Source: Flavobacteriales bacterium (lineage in GTDB: Bacteria > Bacteroidota > Bacteroidia > CAIKAF01). From it: 64,000 nucleotides of DNA. The notes below the pieces were generated by a model. It was not told where the DNA came from. It saw only the letters and a program-made list of their open reading frames with translations, and ran no database searches. The stretch covers positions 372,001 through 436,000 of the forward strand of contig JAGYKD010000003.1 in NCBI GenBank assembly GCA_018401695.1, read 5' to 3'. How positions within the stretch are numbered: position 1 is the stretch's first letter; each line of letters starts with the position of its first letter. Shown piece by piece: positions 25,935 through 33,641 of the stretch. The position numbers were made by a program, and so were the translations under genes.

Positions 25935-26732
25935 ATGCCCCCGGATACAACCACATACGTATGGCGTGCCTTAACAGACAGCGCATCAACAGAGAGTTCA
26001 TCCTTTTCCGATACTTTTGAATCGAACTGGGATCAGCCCTGGAGGGTGGAAGTTTATGTAGAGTCAAAGCGCCCGGATTTTTTAGGATTGCCCTACAGCC
26101 ATAAGAAAGTATTGGGTTGGTATTGGTGGTTGTATTTGGTGCTTTGGTTGGCTGGGATGGTATGGTTAAGGTGGGTAGAGGGTGCTGGGTTTCGGCAGTT
26201 TTTGGGAGGTGTTTTACAAAACGCCCGTTTACGGCAGTTTAGAGAAGAATACGGTAGCCGCATTATGCCACCCTTTTCCTTTCTTTATGTTATAAGCATG
26301 TTAAGCCCCTGGTTGTATTTGGTGAGTAAAGGAGTTTTGGAACTGGAGGAGGTTTTGGCCTGGTATGGTTTGGGCATTTGGTTGGTTTTGCCTATAGTAA
26401 AATCTGCTGTGGTTGGGCTTACCGGTCGTTTATTTGGCTTGGAATCTTGGACAACGCTCCATCGTTTGGTTAGTTTTCAGAGCCACACCCTGCTGGGGCT
26501 TTGGTTTTTTGTATTGATGTTGCCCGACATGGTGGGATGGCTTACGCCTTGGCCCGGCTGGGTTTTGCCGGGTATTGGCCTGGGAATAGTGCTCATTTAC
26601 CAACTTTTTAAGTTGGCTACTTTGTGTAGGTTGAGTACTTTTATTTCCCTTATTTACTTCCTTTTGTATCTTTGCACCCTCGAATTGTTGCCATTGTTTT
26701 GGTTAGTCAAAGCAACCTCAATTTGGATATAA
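25935..26732 (+). CDS. DUF4271 integral membrane protein
   Basis: Membrane protein of about 265 aa in the DUF4271 family, confined to Bacteroidota, function unknown. A soluble N-terminal stretch (about 1-60) is followed by six or seven hydrophobic segments, the first WYWWLYLVLWLAGMVWL (about 67-83). Between them is the conserved polar patch REEYGSRIMPPFSFLY. The ATG at 25935 is preferred to an upstream TTG at 25926. Its position before hemD and rnpA is the usual flavobacterial order. A promoter-like TATCTTTG lies within its 3' end. Confidence 0.83.
   Translation: MPPDTTTYVWRALTDSASTESSSFSDTFESNWDQPWRVEVYVESKRPDFLGLPYSHKKVLGWYWWLYLVLWLAGMVWLRWVEGAGFRQFLGGVLQNARLRQFREEYGSRIMPPFSFLYVISMLSPWLYLVSKGVLELEEVLAWYGLGIWLVLPIVKSAVVGLTGRLFGLESWTTLHRLVSFQSHTLLGLWFFVLMLPDMVGWLTPWPGWVLPGIGLGIVLIYQLFKLATLCRLSTFISLIYFLLYLCTLELLPLFWLVKATSIWI
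26667..26674 (+). promoter_or_regulatory. Candidate internal promoter for hemD-rnpA
   Basis: TATCTTTG followed by CACCC is a textbook Bacteroidota -7 box. It lies inside the DUF4271 coding region, 85 bases before the hemD ATG, and would allow hemD and rnpA to be expressed apart from DUF4271. Confidence 0.45.
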
Positions 26733-26751
26733 ACGGGCTAATTTCCAAGGT

Positions 26752-27501
26752 ATGAAAATCAAGACGGTTCTCATCAGTCAGCCCCGACCAGAATCTGAAC
26801 GGTCGCCTTATTACGATATTGCCAGAAATCACAAGGTTCAAGTTGATTTCCAGCCATTTATTGGAGTTGAGGGAGTTCCGGCGAATGAAATTCGCAAACA
26901 AAAAATAGATTTGTCGGAGTTTGGTTGCATTATTCTTACTTCCAAGAATTCTGTGGATCATTATTTTCGGTTGGCCGGGGAAATGCGGTTTAATGTTCCT
27001 GAAGGCAACAAATACTTTTGCACCACCGAGGCCATTGCCCTTTATCTTCAAAAATATATTGTTTTTAGAAAACGCAAAATTTTCTTTGGACAAACCGGCT
27101 TAGAGGACTTAGCGGACACCTTTAAAAAGAATAAGAATGAGAAATTTTTGTTTCCGTGTTCAGACAAGCACACCGACAAAATTTCGAGTTTTTTGAAAAA
27201 CGCAAAAGTGCAGTTTACCCCTGCCGTATTTTACCGCACGGTGGCCACGGATATGAAAAATGTACCGCTTAACAGTTACGACATGTTGGTGTTTTTTAGT
27301 CCCAACGGCGTGGAATCTTTGGTGCACAATTTTCCAAACTTTGAACAAGGAGAAATGCATATTGGAGTGTTTGGTGACAGCACTGCCAAAGCTGCAGAGG
27401 AAGCCGGTCTTAAAGTGCACTTAAAAGCACCTTTGCCCAAGGCTCCTTCCATGACCATGGCTTTGGATTGGTATTTGGTTCAAAATCACGGCAAGAAATA
27501 A
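26752..27501 (+). CDS. hemD: Uroporphyrinogen-III synthase
   Basis: HemD (249 aa), which cyclises hydroxymethylbilane with inversion of ring D to give uroporphyrinogen III. Sequence conservation in this family is low, but the two-domain pattern is visible: VLISQPRPESERSPYYDIA at the start, IILTSKNSVDHYFRL (about 63-77, the conserved TS/N surface), FPCSDKHTDKISSFLKN and VFFSPNGVESLVHNF with the matching TSxN-like element in domain 2, then GVFGDSTAKAAEEAGLKV near the end. Overlaps rnpA by one base. Other heme genes are elsewhere, except ctaA at 50213. Confidence 0.87.
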   Translation: MKIKTVLISQPRPESERSPYYDIARNHKVQVDFQPFIGVEGVPANEIRKQKIDLSEFGCIILTSKNSVDHYFRLAGEMRFNVPEGNKYFCTTEAIALYLQKYIVFRKRKIFFGQTGLEDLADTFKKNKNEKFLFPCSDKHTDKISSFLKNAKVQFTPAVFYRTVATDMKNVPLNSYDMLVFFSPNGVESLVHNFPNFEQGEMHIGVFGDSTAKAAEEAGLKVHLKAPLPKAPSMTMALDWYLVQNHGKK

Positions 27502-27923
27502 TGGGGGAGGCTTGGAGCGGAGCCCCGGTCAAGCTGAACAAAAAGTCCATGCTCAAAAGCAAGATTAGTATTGCTTCGCTGTTTGAGGAGGGGCTTACCT
27601 TTTACAAACCTCCTTTGCTCATAAAATATAGAGGTATAGGAAGTTCCTCGGATTGTCATTACCTGGTTTCTGTGTCAAAAAAGCGCTTTCCCAAAGCCGT
27701 GGATCGAAACCGGGTTAAGCGCTTAATGCGGGAGGCGATCCGAAAAGGAGGAGTCTTAGAACCATGGCCTCAAGACATGGCATTGATTTTTATAGGAAAA
27801 GGCAAACCTGAGTTTAAGCACATTTGGAGATCATGGCTTGGGTTTATGGCGCATTGGGAGGCAAAAAACAGCAAGGGATTTCTTAAGGAAAGCAAGAATA
27901 ATGAATCGGAGCGACCGGCATAG
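27501..27923 (+). CDS. rnpA: Ribonuclease P protein component
   Basis: Protein subunit of RNase P (140 aa), which helps the RNA subunit bind pre-tRNA leaders. The characteristic RNR motif is present in AVDRNRVKRLMREAIRKG (about 71-88), preceded by the central cleft strand region LVSVSKKRFPKA. The N-terminal substrate-binding helix SKISIASLFEEGLTFYKPP is also typical. The ATG at 27501 overlaps the hemD stop (TAATG), so translation is coupled. No rpmH lies next to it, unlike in many phyla. Its stop codon TAG is the first three bases of a GC-rich palindromic element. Confidence 0.92.
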   Translation: MGEAWSGAPVKLNKKSMLKSKISIASLFEEGLTFYKPPLLIKYRGIGSSSDCHYLVSVSKKRFPKAVDRNRVKRLMREAIRKGGVLEPWPQDMALIFIGKGKPEFKHIWRSWLGFMAHWEAKNSKGFLKESKNNESERPA

Positions 27924-28175
27924 GGATGGCACGGAATGCCCTGCCCAATGGCGGCCGGTGCTTCTAATTTTTCACATTTTTAACTTGGTGTTTGGAGGGG
28001 AAATGGCCTGCAGATTGAGGGTCTCTATAGTTGAGAGAATAAGGCTTTATGCCCACAGAATGCGCCAACAACAGGGCGAGGAGGCTCCCGACCCTTCGGG
28101 AGACCCCGGAGCCCGTTGGTGGCCGGCCGGCATTGGGCAGGCATGAAGAAACAGCCCGGCCCCCATAGGGGGATG
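27921..28175 (+). repeat. GC-rich palindromic intergenic element, copy 4 (long form)
   Basis: Starts with the rnpA stop codon (TAGGGATGGCACGG). Arms at 27936-27958 and 28121-28144 pair almost perfectly (shared TGCCCAATG and CGGCCGG), but are about 160 bases apart, far more than in the other copies. The enclosed segment contains a strong CTCCCGA / TCGGGAG hairpin at 28085-28102. The right end (AGCCCGGCCCCC, then ATGCCCC) resembles other copies. I see no coding potential in the enclosed DNA. Confidence 0.65.
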
Positions 28176-28228
28176 CCCCAAAAGAATCGAATTTTGTACT
28201 TTTAAGTCCCTTTTGGCGTTAGCAAATC

Positions 28229-29968
28229 ATGCATATGAATTCATTTAAATCGGCCAGACCCTATCTGTTTGGTCTTTTTTCGGGTGTTGTACTTACCGGT
28301 TTATTTGCCTTTGGGCAGCACTTTGAAATTTCTAAAAACCTGGAAATTTTCTCTGTGTTGATGCGGGAGTTGGACACCTATTATGTAGACGAAATAAATC
28401 CGGGAGATTTGACGGAGACTGCCGTAGAGTCCATGTTGGAATCTTTGGATCCATACACTAATTTTATTCCGGAGTCTGAAATAGAGAACCATCGGATGTC
28501 CACCACAGGGCAGTATGGAGGTATTGGGGCTGTCGTGCGCAAAAAAGGCGAATACGTTACCATTTACGAGCCTTACGAAGAAACTCCGGCAGCTAAAGCC
28601 GGTTTACAGGCAGGGGATAAGTTAGTGAAGGTAAACGATAAGTCGGTGGTAGGAATGAGCACCGATGATGTAGTTAAACTGTTGCGTGGCGCTCCCAACA
28701 CCGGGGTGCGGTTAACCATTGAGAGGCCCGGGGCGTCTGAGCCCAAAGAAGTGGAGCTGACTCGAGAACGGATTCAGATGAAAAATGTTTCCTATTACGG
28801 CATGGCAGATGCCGGTAATGCCTACATAAAATTGGAGCGGTTTACCCCAAATGCCGGACTTGAAATTCGAGAAGCATTGGATTCGCTCAAAAAGGCTGGA
28901 AAGGTGGACGGGTTGATATTGGACTTACGCGGAAATCCGGGAGGTTTGTTGCGTGAGGCCATTTCTGTTGTTAATAATTTTGTTCCTCGCGGGGAGATGG
29001 TGGTTACTACCAAAGGGAAGGTGAGTGAATGGAATCAATCTTACCGAACCTTGGCAGACCCTGCCGATGTCAATATCCCTTTGGTTGTGCTTGTGAACCG
29101 GGGGTCTGCATCGGCCTCTGAAATTGTGAGTGGCACCATCCAGGACCTGGATAGGGGAGTGGTTTTAGGCCAAAAAACCTTTGGTAAAGGTTTGGTGCAG
29201 TCGACCCGGCCTTTGGTCTATAATACCCACCTTAAATTAACCACCTCTAAATATTATATTCCTAGCGGACGTTGTATTCAAGCCTTAGATTATAGCCACA
29301 GAGATGCGAATGGCCGGGTAAATGAAGTCCCTGACTCTTTACGGACAAAATTTAAAACCCAAATGGGGCGTGTGGTATATGACGGTGCCGGTATTTATCC
29401 GGACGTGCCGGTAAAGCCAGGTAAAACTCCAAATATTCTAAGATCACTAGTCCGCAACGATTTGTTTTTTGAGTTTGCTACTGAATATGTGCAACAAAAT
29501 CCAAGCATTAAGCATCCTTCGTACTTTGAAGTGAGCGATGCTTTGTACCAGGAGTTTTTGGACTTTTTGGCTACCAAAGAGTATTCGTATACTACCCGCA
29601 CCGAACAGCAGTTAGATGCTTTGGAAGTAACGGCGGAGAAAGAAGAGTATTTGGACCGTATACGTCCCGAATTTGAGGCCTTGTTGGCCAAAAAAGAGGA
29701 TATGAAAAGCCAAGACCTAAAGCACTTTAAGAAAGAGATTTCTAAGTTTTTGCGTTTAGAAATAGTGAGTAGGTATTATTACCGAAGAGGAAGAATAGCC
29801 TCAGATATTAAAGACGACGAGGAAGTGCTACAAGCCTTAGAGGTTTTAAACTCCTCCGGTAGGTACGATTCCATATTGTCGCCCTCTTTTGTAATTCCGG
29901 CGGCAGATATGGCGGATGACGAAGAGGAGCTTTCTGAGGAAAGTCCTGAGGCAGGCGATGAAGAGTAG
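28229..29968 (+). CDS. S41 family C-terminal processing peptidase
   Basis: Periplasmic serine protease of the CtpA/Tsp type (579 aa). An uncleaved or cleaved N-terminal signal (about 10-30, YLFGLFSGVVLTGLFAFG) is followed by a helical N-domain (DPYTNFIPESE), a PDZ domain (about 85-175, GGIGAVVRKKGEYVTIYEP, AGLQAGDKLVKVN) and the S41 protease core (about 195-370). The catalytic Ser is in VNRGSASASEIVSG (about 294-297) and the Lys in GQKTFGKGLVQS. The last 40 residues are very acidic (DDEEELSEESPEAGDEE). The alternative start is the ATG at 28235. The last 11 bases overlap the glycosyltransferase gene. Confidence 0.94.
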   Translation: MHMNSFKSARPYLFGLFSGVVLTGLFAFGQHFEISKNLEIFSVLMRELDTYYVDEINPGDLTETAVESMLESLDPYTNFIPESEIENHRMSTTGQYGGIGAVVRKKGEYVTIYEPYEETPAAKAGLQAGDKLVKVNDKSVVGMSTDDVVKLLRGAPNTGVRLTIERPGASEPKEVELTRERIQMKNVSYYGMADAGNAYIKLERFTPNAGLEIREALDSLKKAGKVDGLILDLRGNPGGLLREAISVVNNFVPRGEMVVTTKGKVSEWNQSYRTLADPADVNIPLVVLVNRGSASASEIVSGTIQDLDRGVVLGQKTFGKGLVQSTRPLVYNTHLKLTTSKYYIPSGRCIQALDYSHRDANGRVNEVPDSLRTKFKTQMGRVVYDGAGIYPDVPVKPGKTPNILRSLVRNDLFFEFATEYVQQNPSIKHPSYFEVSDALYQEFLDFLATKEYSYTTRTEQQLDALEVTAEKEEYLDRIRPEFEALLAKKEDMKSQDLKHFKKEISKFLRLEIVSRYYYRRGRIASDIKDDEEVLQALEVLNSSGRYDSILSPSFVIPAADMADDEEELSEESPEAGDEE

Positions 29969-30872
29969 GCCGGAGCCCCAAAAGGGGTTTAGTATTCTTA
30001 TTCCTTCCTGGAATAATCTGGAGTTTTTGGAATTGCTGATTAAAAGCTTAAGAGTGCACAGCAATTATCCACACCAGATAATCGTGCATGTGAATGAGGG
30101 TTTAGATGGTACAAAAGCATTTTTGGAAAGAGAGGGCATTAAATACAGCTTTTCAAAGGCGAACGTTGGGGTTTGCAAGGCTTTAAATGCCGCTGCAGCC
30201 TTGGCAGAAAGGGAGTATTTGGTGTTTATGAACGACGACATGTATGTGCTTCCGGGCTGGGATATTCCATGGACTGAGGCCATAGAGTCTCGTAGCGACG
30301 ATATGTTTTTTTTTAGCGCTACCATGCTTGAACCCACGGCGACCGGAAATAAGGCCGTTGTGGCACCGGTCGATTTTGGCAGGAGTCCACATACCTTTCA
30401 AGAAGCCCATTTACTGGCTGCTTTTTCAGAGTTAAGGAGGCAAGATTGGCAAGGAGCTACCTGGCCTCCTAATATTGTAAGCAAGCGCCTGTGGGAAGCG
30501 GTAGAAGGCTATTCTGAAGAATACACCCCCGGTTTGTACTCCGATCCTGATTTTTCAATGAAGCTTTGGAAGCAAGGAGTGCGCGATTTTAGAGGCTTTG
30601 GCCAAGCGCTAGTGTACCATTTTATGAGTCGTTCCGTACAACGGGTATCCATGAATCCCGGAAAAAAAACCTTTGCCTGCAAATGGGGACTCATGCCGGG
30701 CTTTGTGCGTCAACAAATGCTCCAGACCGGAAAAAGGTATACAGGGCCATTGAAAAACACGCCGTGGTATACGCATCCAAAAGGCTGGTTTTCAAAATTT
30801 AGAGCCCTTATTTTGCGCCTTTGTTATGGAAAAAGTGGCCCTTATTTTAGCTTTGGGAAATTTGAAGAATAA
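29958..30872 (+). CDS. Family 2 glycosyltransferase
   Basis: GT-A fold glycosyltransferase (304 aa). FSILIPSWNNLEFLELLIKS (about 11-30) begins the nucleotide-binding domain, NVGVCKALNAAAALAE is the GT2 acceptor-loop region, and VFMNDDMYVLPGWD holds the metal-binding motif (DDM rather than DDD or DxD). Lacks membrane helices, so is cytosolic or peripheral. The ATG at 29958 is preferred to an in-frame ATG at 29916 that would add 14 basic residues within the S41 gene. Its 3' end overlaps the convergent YjjG-type gene by 26 bases. Confidence 0.87.
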   Translation: MKSRPEPQKGFSILIPSWNNLEFLELLIKSLRVHSNYPHQIIVHVNEGLDGTKAFLEREGIKYSFSKANVGVCKALNAAAALAEREYLVFMNDDMYVLPGWDIPWTEAIESRSDDMFFFSATMLEPTATGNKAVVAPVDFGRSPHTFQEAHLLAAFSELRRQDWQGATWPPNIVSKRLWEAVEGYSEEYTPGLYSDPDFSMKLWKQGVRDFRGFGQALVYHFMSRSVQRVSMNPGKKTFACKWGLMPGFVRQQMLQTGKRYTGPLKNTPWYTHPKGWFSKFRALILRLCYGKSGPYFSFGKFEE

Positions 30873-31554
30873 GCTCAGGTAATTCCTTTAAGGTCTGAAC
30901 TTGAAAGGCCTTGGGCGCTAATTCAGCTGTTTCCTTATTTGGATTGAACCAAACGGTTTGCCAATGCATTTGTAGGGCTCCTGCAATGTCTATATCGGGG
31001 GCGTCACCTACCATAAGGCACTCGTGAGGGTTACACTTGCTTAATTTCATGGCCAATTTAAAAATGCCGGCATGAGGTTTTCTACATCCGGCCCTTTCTG
31101 AGGTAATGATATGTGTAAAGTATTGGTCAATGCCTGAGGCTTTGAGTTTAATGGATTGTATTTCCTCAAACCCGTTGGTAATTATGGATAAAGGAAAGTG
31201 AGGGTGGAGTTGCTCCAAGGTTTCTAAGCTACCCTCCACGAGTTTGGTTTGTTTGGGAGACCTATCTACATAAGCTTCGCCTAGTTTTTTGGCCAGGGTT
31301 CGGTGCAGCAAACCAAAATCTCTTAGGGTTAAAAAGAAACGTTGGTGCCTTAAAAAATCTTTCCGCATGTTGTTTTTGCGGTATTGTTCCCAACACCATT
31401 CGTTATGGTATTCATAGTGACTAATAAAGGTCAACTTGGTCGGAACCAAAGACCTCAAATCATAATAATCGTAAAGCTCAGCTAAGGTGGCCCGAGAATT
31501 TGAAGTGAAGTCCCAAAGGGTTCTGTCTAAGTCAAAAAAGATGTGTTTTATCAA
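30847..31554 (-). CDS. HAD hydrolase, YjjG-type nucleotidase
   Basis: HAD-superfamily phosphatase (235 aa) most like the YjjG family of noncanonical pyrimidine nucleotidases. Motif I is FFDLDRTLWDF (about 6-16; nucleophile Asp and acid/base Asp), motif II SIITNG (about 117-122), motif III the Lys in RKPHAGIFKLA, and motif IV VGDAPDIDIAGA. The four-helix cap lies between motifs I and II. The LWDF/xxNS pattern after motif I is typical of YjjG. It is coupled to the membrane-protein gene upstream by a four-base overlap. Confidence 0.88.
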   Translation of the reverse strand: MIKHIFFDLDRTLWDFTSNSRATLAELYDYYDLRSLVPTKLTFISHYEYHNEWCWEQYRKNNMRKDFLRHQRFFLTLRDFGLLHRTLAKKLGEAYVDRSPKQTKLVEGSLETLEQLHPHFPLSIITNGFEEIQSIKLKASGIDQYFTHIITSERAGCRKPHAGIFKLAMKLSKCNPHECLMVGDAPDIDIAGALQMHWQTVWFNPNKETAELAPKAFQVQTLKELPELILQISQS

Positions 31555-32018
31555 GCCCTAATGCTGTTAATAATGTTCACTATGGAGGCTCCAAATCCGG
31601 CGTAAATGGCTGACCAAAAGGCAACTCCCAGCGACATGGTCCAAAATATGCGCCAACGGTTTTTAAAATACCTAACCGCTAAAAAGCATCCTAAAGGTAA
31701 ACTTAATAATAGGGGACTTAAAAAAGCGATTCCCCATAAGCCTAATTTAGATTTGAGACCAATAAGATTTCTGTTGCGTTTAGAAAAGGAAGGTTTACTT
31801 TTTCTATTGGGCCAAATTTTGCGCAAAAAAGCTTTCCAAGCCATTAAAATTCCGGTACTTAGGTACATAAAGAACAAAATTCCGGTAATTCCTGAGGCTA
31901 ATCCAAACAGAAAACCTTGCCCAAAAGGCAATTCTTCTTTAACGATGTAAACAGGCACAAGTATGGCAAACTTAATGGTTGCCATAAAAGCAAAGGCAAA
32001 AAATTCCAGCAGATTCAC
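31551..32018 (-). CDS. Small membrane protein of unknown function
   Basis: A 155-aa protein I do not recognise with certainty. Three or four hydrophobic segments are visible: about 3-27 (EFFAFAFMATIKFAILVPVYIV), 34-60, 91-113 and 121-145. A strongly basic loop (RKIWPNRKSKPSFSKRNRN, about 66-84) lies in the middle. The arrangement recalls small multidrug-export or DUF2062-like proteins, but no diagnostic motif is present. It lies between upp (6-base gap) and the YjjG-type gene (overlap), so is probably cotranscribed with both. Confidence 0.72.
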   Translation of the reverse strand: MNLLEFFAFAFMATIKFAILVPVYIVKEELPFGQGFLFGLASGITGILFFMYLSTGILMAWKAFLRKIWPNRKSKPSFSKRNRNLIGLKSKLGLWGIAFLSPLLLSLPLGCFLAVRYFKNRWRIFWTMSLGVAFWSAIYAGFGASIVNIINSIRA

Positions 32019-32024
32019 CTAGGC

Positions 32025-32705
32025 CTAAAGTTTAGAACCATAGGCCAAATCACCCGCATCGCCCAAACCGGGCACAATGTATGATTTTGAATTGAGTTCA
32101 GGGTCAAGTTCTCCTATCCAAAAACTAACGGGTCCTGTGATGTGTTTCTGACAATACTCCAAACCTTCTTCACTGGCCAATACGGTGGCTATGTGGGTGT
32201 GGTTTGGGGTGCCTCTTTCGGCAACAATAGCCTCCCAAGCCAGCACCATACTTCTTCCTGTAGCCAACATCGAATCACATAGAATTAGGGTTTTTCCCTT
32301 CATTGCAGGAGAGGAAAGATATTCGATTTCTATGGTAAAATCGTTGCCATGTCCGGGCTTTCTATAGGCAGAAATTACTGCATTTTCTGCGTCGTCAAAA
32401 TAAGAAAGAAGGCCTTGATGCAAGGGGAGGCCGGCCCGTAAAATGGTGGCAATAACCAAGGCTTCGGCAGGTAATTTGCTGCGGTGCGTGCCAAGGGGGG
32501 TTACGACTTCTTGTTCTTCGGAATGAAGCACTTTGCTTATTTCATAGGCCATCAATTCACCGCAACGTTCCAAATTGCGTCTAAACCGCATTCTGTCGCC
32601 CTGCACATCTACATTGCGCATTTCAGAAATAAAGCGATTCAAAACCGAGGGTTTGTTTCCTAATACCTGCACCATACCTCCTGAATTTTGTCGAAAATTA
32701 GGCAT
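32025..32705 (-). CDS. upp: Uracil phosphoribosyltransferase
   Basis: Converts uracil and PRPP to UMP (pyrimidine salvage). It has the PRPP-binding loop LCDSMLATGRSMV (about 141-153) and the uracil-binding YIVPGLGDAGDLAYG (about 209-223), both diagnostic. RFRRNLERCGELMAYEISK near the N-terminus is also typical. At 226 aa the first ten residues exceed the family norm, so the true start may be the ATG at 32675 (MVQVLGNKPSV), which follows AGGAGG closely. It starts the minus-strand run upp, membrane protein, YjjG-type phosphatase, a plausible pyrimidine-salvage pairing. Confidence 0.95.
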   Translation of the reverse strand: MPNFRQNSGGMVQVLGNKPSVLNRFISEMRNVDVQGDRMRFRRNLERCGELMAYEISKVLHSEEQEVVTPLGTHRSKLPAEALVIATILRAGLPLHQGLLSYFDDAENAVISAYRKPGHGNDFTIEIEYLSSPAMKGKTLILCDSMLATGRSMVLAWEAIVAERGTPNHTHIATVLASEEGLEYCQKHITGPVSFWIGELDPELNSKSYIVPGLGDAGDLAYGSKL

Positions 32706-32763
32706 TATATATGGATTTGCAGCTTCTATTTAAAACAGATCTTAGGCAAATTTCCCAATTTAA

Positions 32764-33636
32764 CTACATGAATTTCCCCGGCATTTTATTTTCAGTAAAC
32801 ACGCTATAGGCTTGGTCTTTACCACCAAAGCTCCGATAAAAATTGGCTACAGGCTCTTGGTTTGAACCACCAAAATCAACAAATTCCAAGCCTTCTTTTT
32901 CGGCTCTGGTCAATAGCTCATGAAATAAAAAATACATGGCTCCACTTTTTTTTCCCAGCTCATTTACCGATCCATGGATATACGTCAGGCTGTTTTTATA
33001 CACAAAAAAACAGGCAACGGCATGAGATTGGTGCTGTTGGTCTTGAACCGAAAAATTCCATGCCAAACCTCGCTCTGTACCTGCCCACATTAATCGCAAC
33101 ATGGCCCTCTTCCATTTCCCATGCAGGTGATGCATGTGCTTTCCTCTGTTAGAGAAAAAAGATTGGTTAATGAACTCCGGGTTGGTGGGAGTCAATGCCA
33201 AATGGAAATTCTTAGTCTTCTTTAGATTACGAATGGCATTCTTCTTGAGTTCCAGGGGAAAGCTACTTCGTTGGTAAATCCTTTTATTGCCGATGAGGCC
33301 TGGCCACTCCAAGTGCAGCTCTACCTTTAAAACACTTTTGGGTATGCTCTTACAAAATTCCGCAAAAAGTGGGAGTTGTTCCGGTTTAGGAGTATAAGGT
33401 CCCGAAGGCCGGCACCAAATAGGCTGGAGATAGCTTATGGGAAAACCCAAAAGGTTGCGGTGGGCCGCTTGTATCATGGTGGCTGTTTGAGGATGGTAAA
33501 ACCCTGTCCAATTTTGGCCAACCAAGGCGTCCCAAAACCAAGAGTTTCCAAAGACCAAGGCATTACTGCAGGCTTGCAGTTGTGTGTCCCACCAATCGGG
33601 GTCTAAATCTTTCCTTGGAATGCATGTAAAGCTCAT
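32764..33636 (-). CDS. FemAB/GNAT-like acyltransferase
   Basis: A 290-aa protein that ends in the pattern seen in FemAB-like and BioF2-type GNAT proteins: YIHGSVNELGKKSGAMYFLFHELL followed by EFVDFGGSNQEPVANFYRSFGG (tandem beta-strand/helix with an acyl-donor pocket). The first half (aromatic residues, FGNSWFWDALVG) resembles the N-terminal half of the same fold. It lies five bases after the polysaccharide deacetylase gene, which suggests a joint role in modifying an envelope polymer. Acyl or aminoacyl donor and acceptor unknown. Confidence 0.72.
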   Translation of the reverse strand: MSFTCIPRKDLDPDWWDTQLQACSNALVFGNSWFWDALVGQNWTGFYHPQTATMIQAAHRNLLGFPISYLQPIWCRPSGPYTPKPEQLPLFAEFCKSIPKSVLKVELHLEWPGLIGNKRIYQRSSFPLELKKNAIRNLKKTKNFHLALTPTNPEFINQSFFSNRGKHMHHLHGKWKRAMLRLMWAGTERGLAWNFSVQDQQHQSHAVACFFVYKNSLTYIHGSVNELGKKSGAMYFLFHELLTRAEKEGLEFVDFGGSNQEPVANFYRSFGGKDQAYSVFTENKMPGKFM

Positions 33637-33641
33637 ACACG

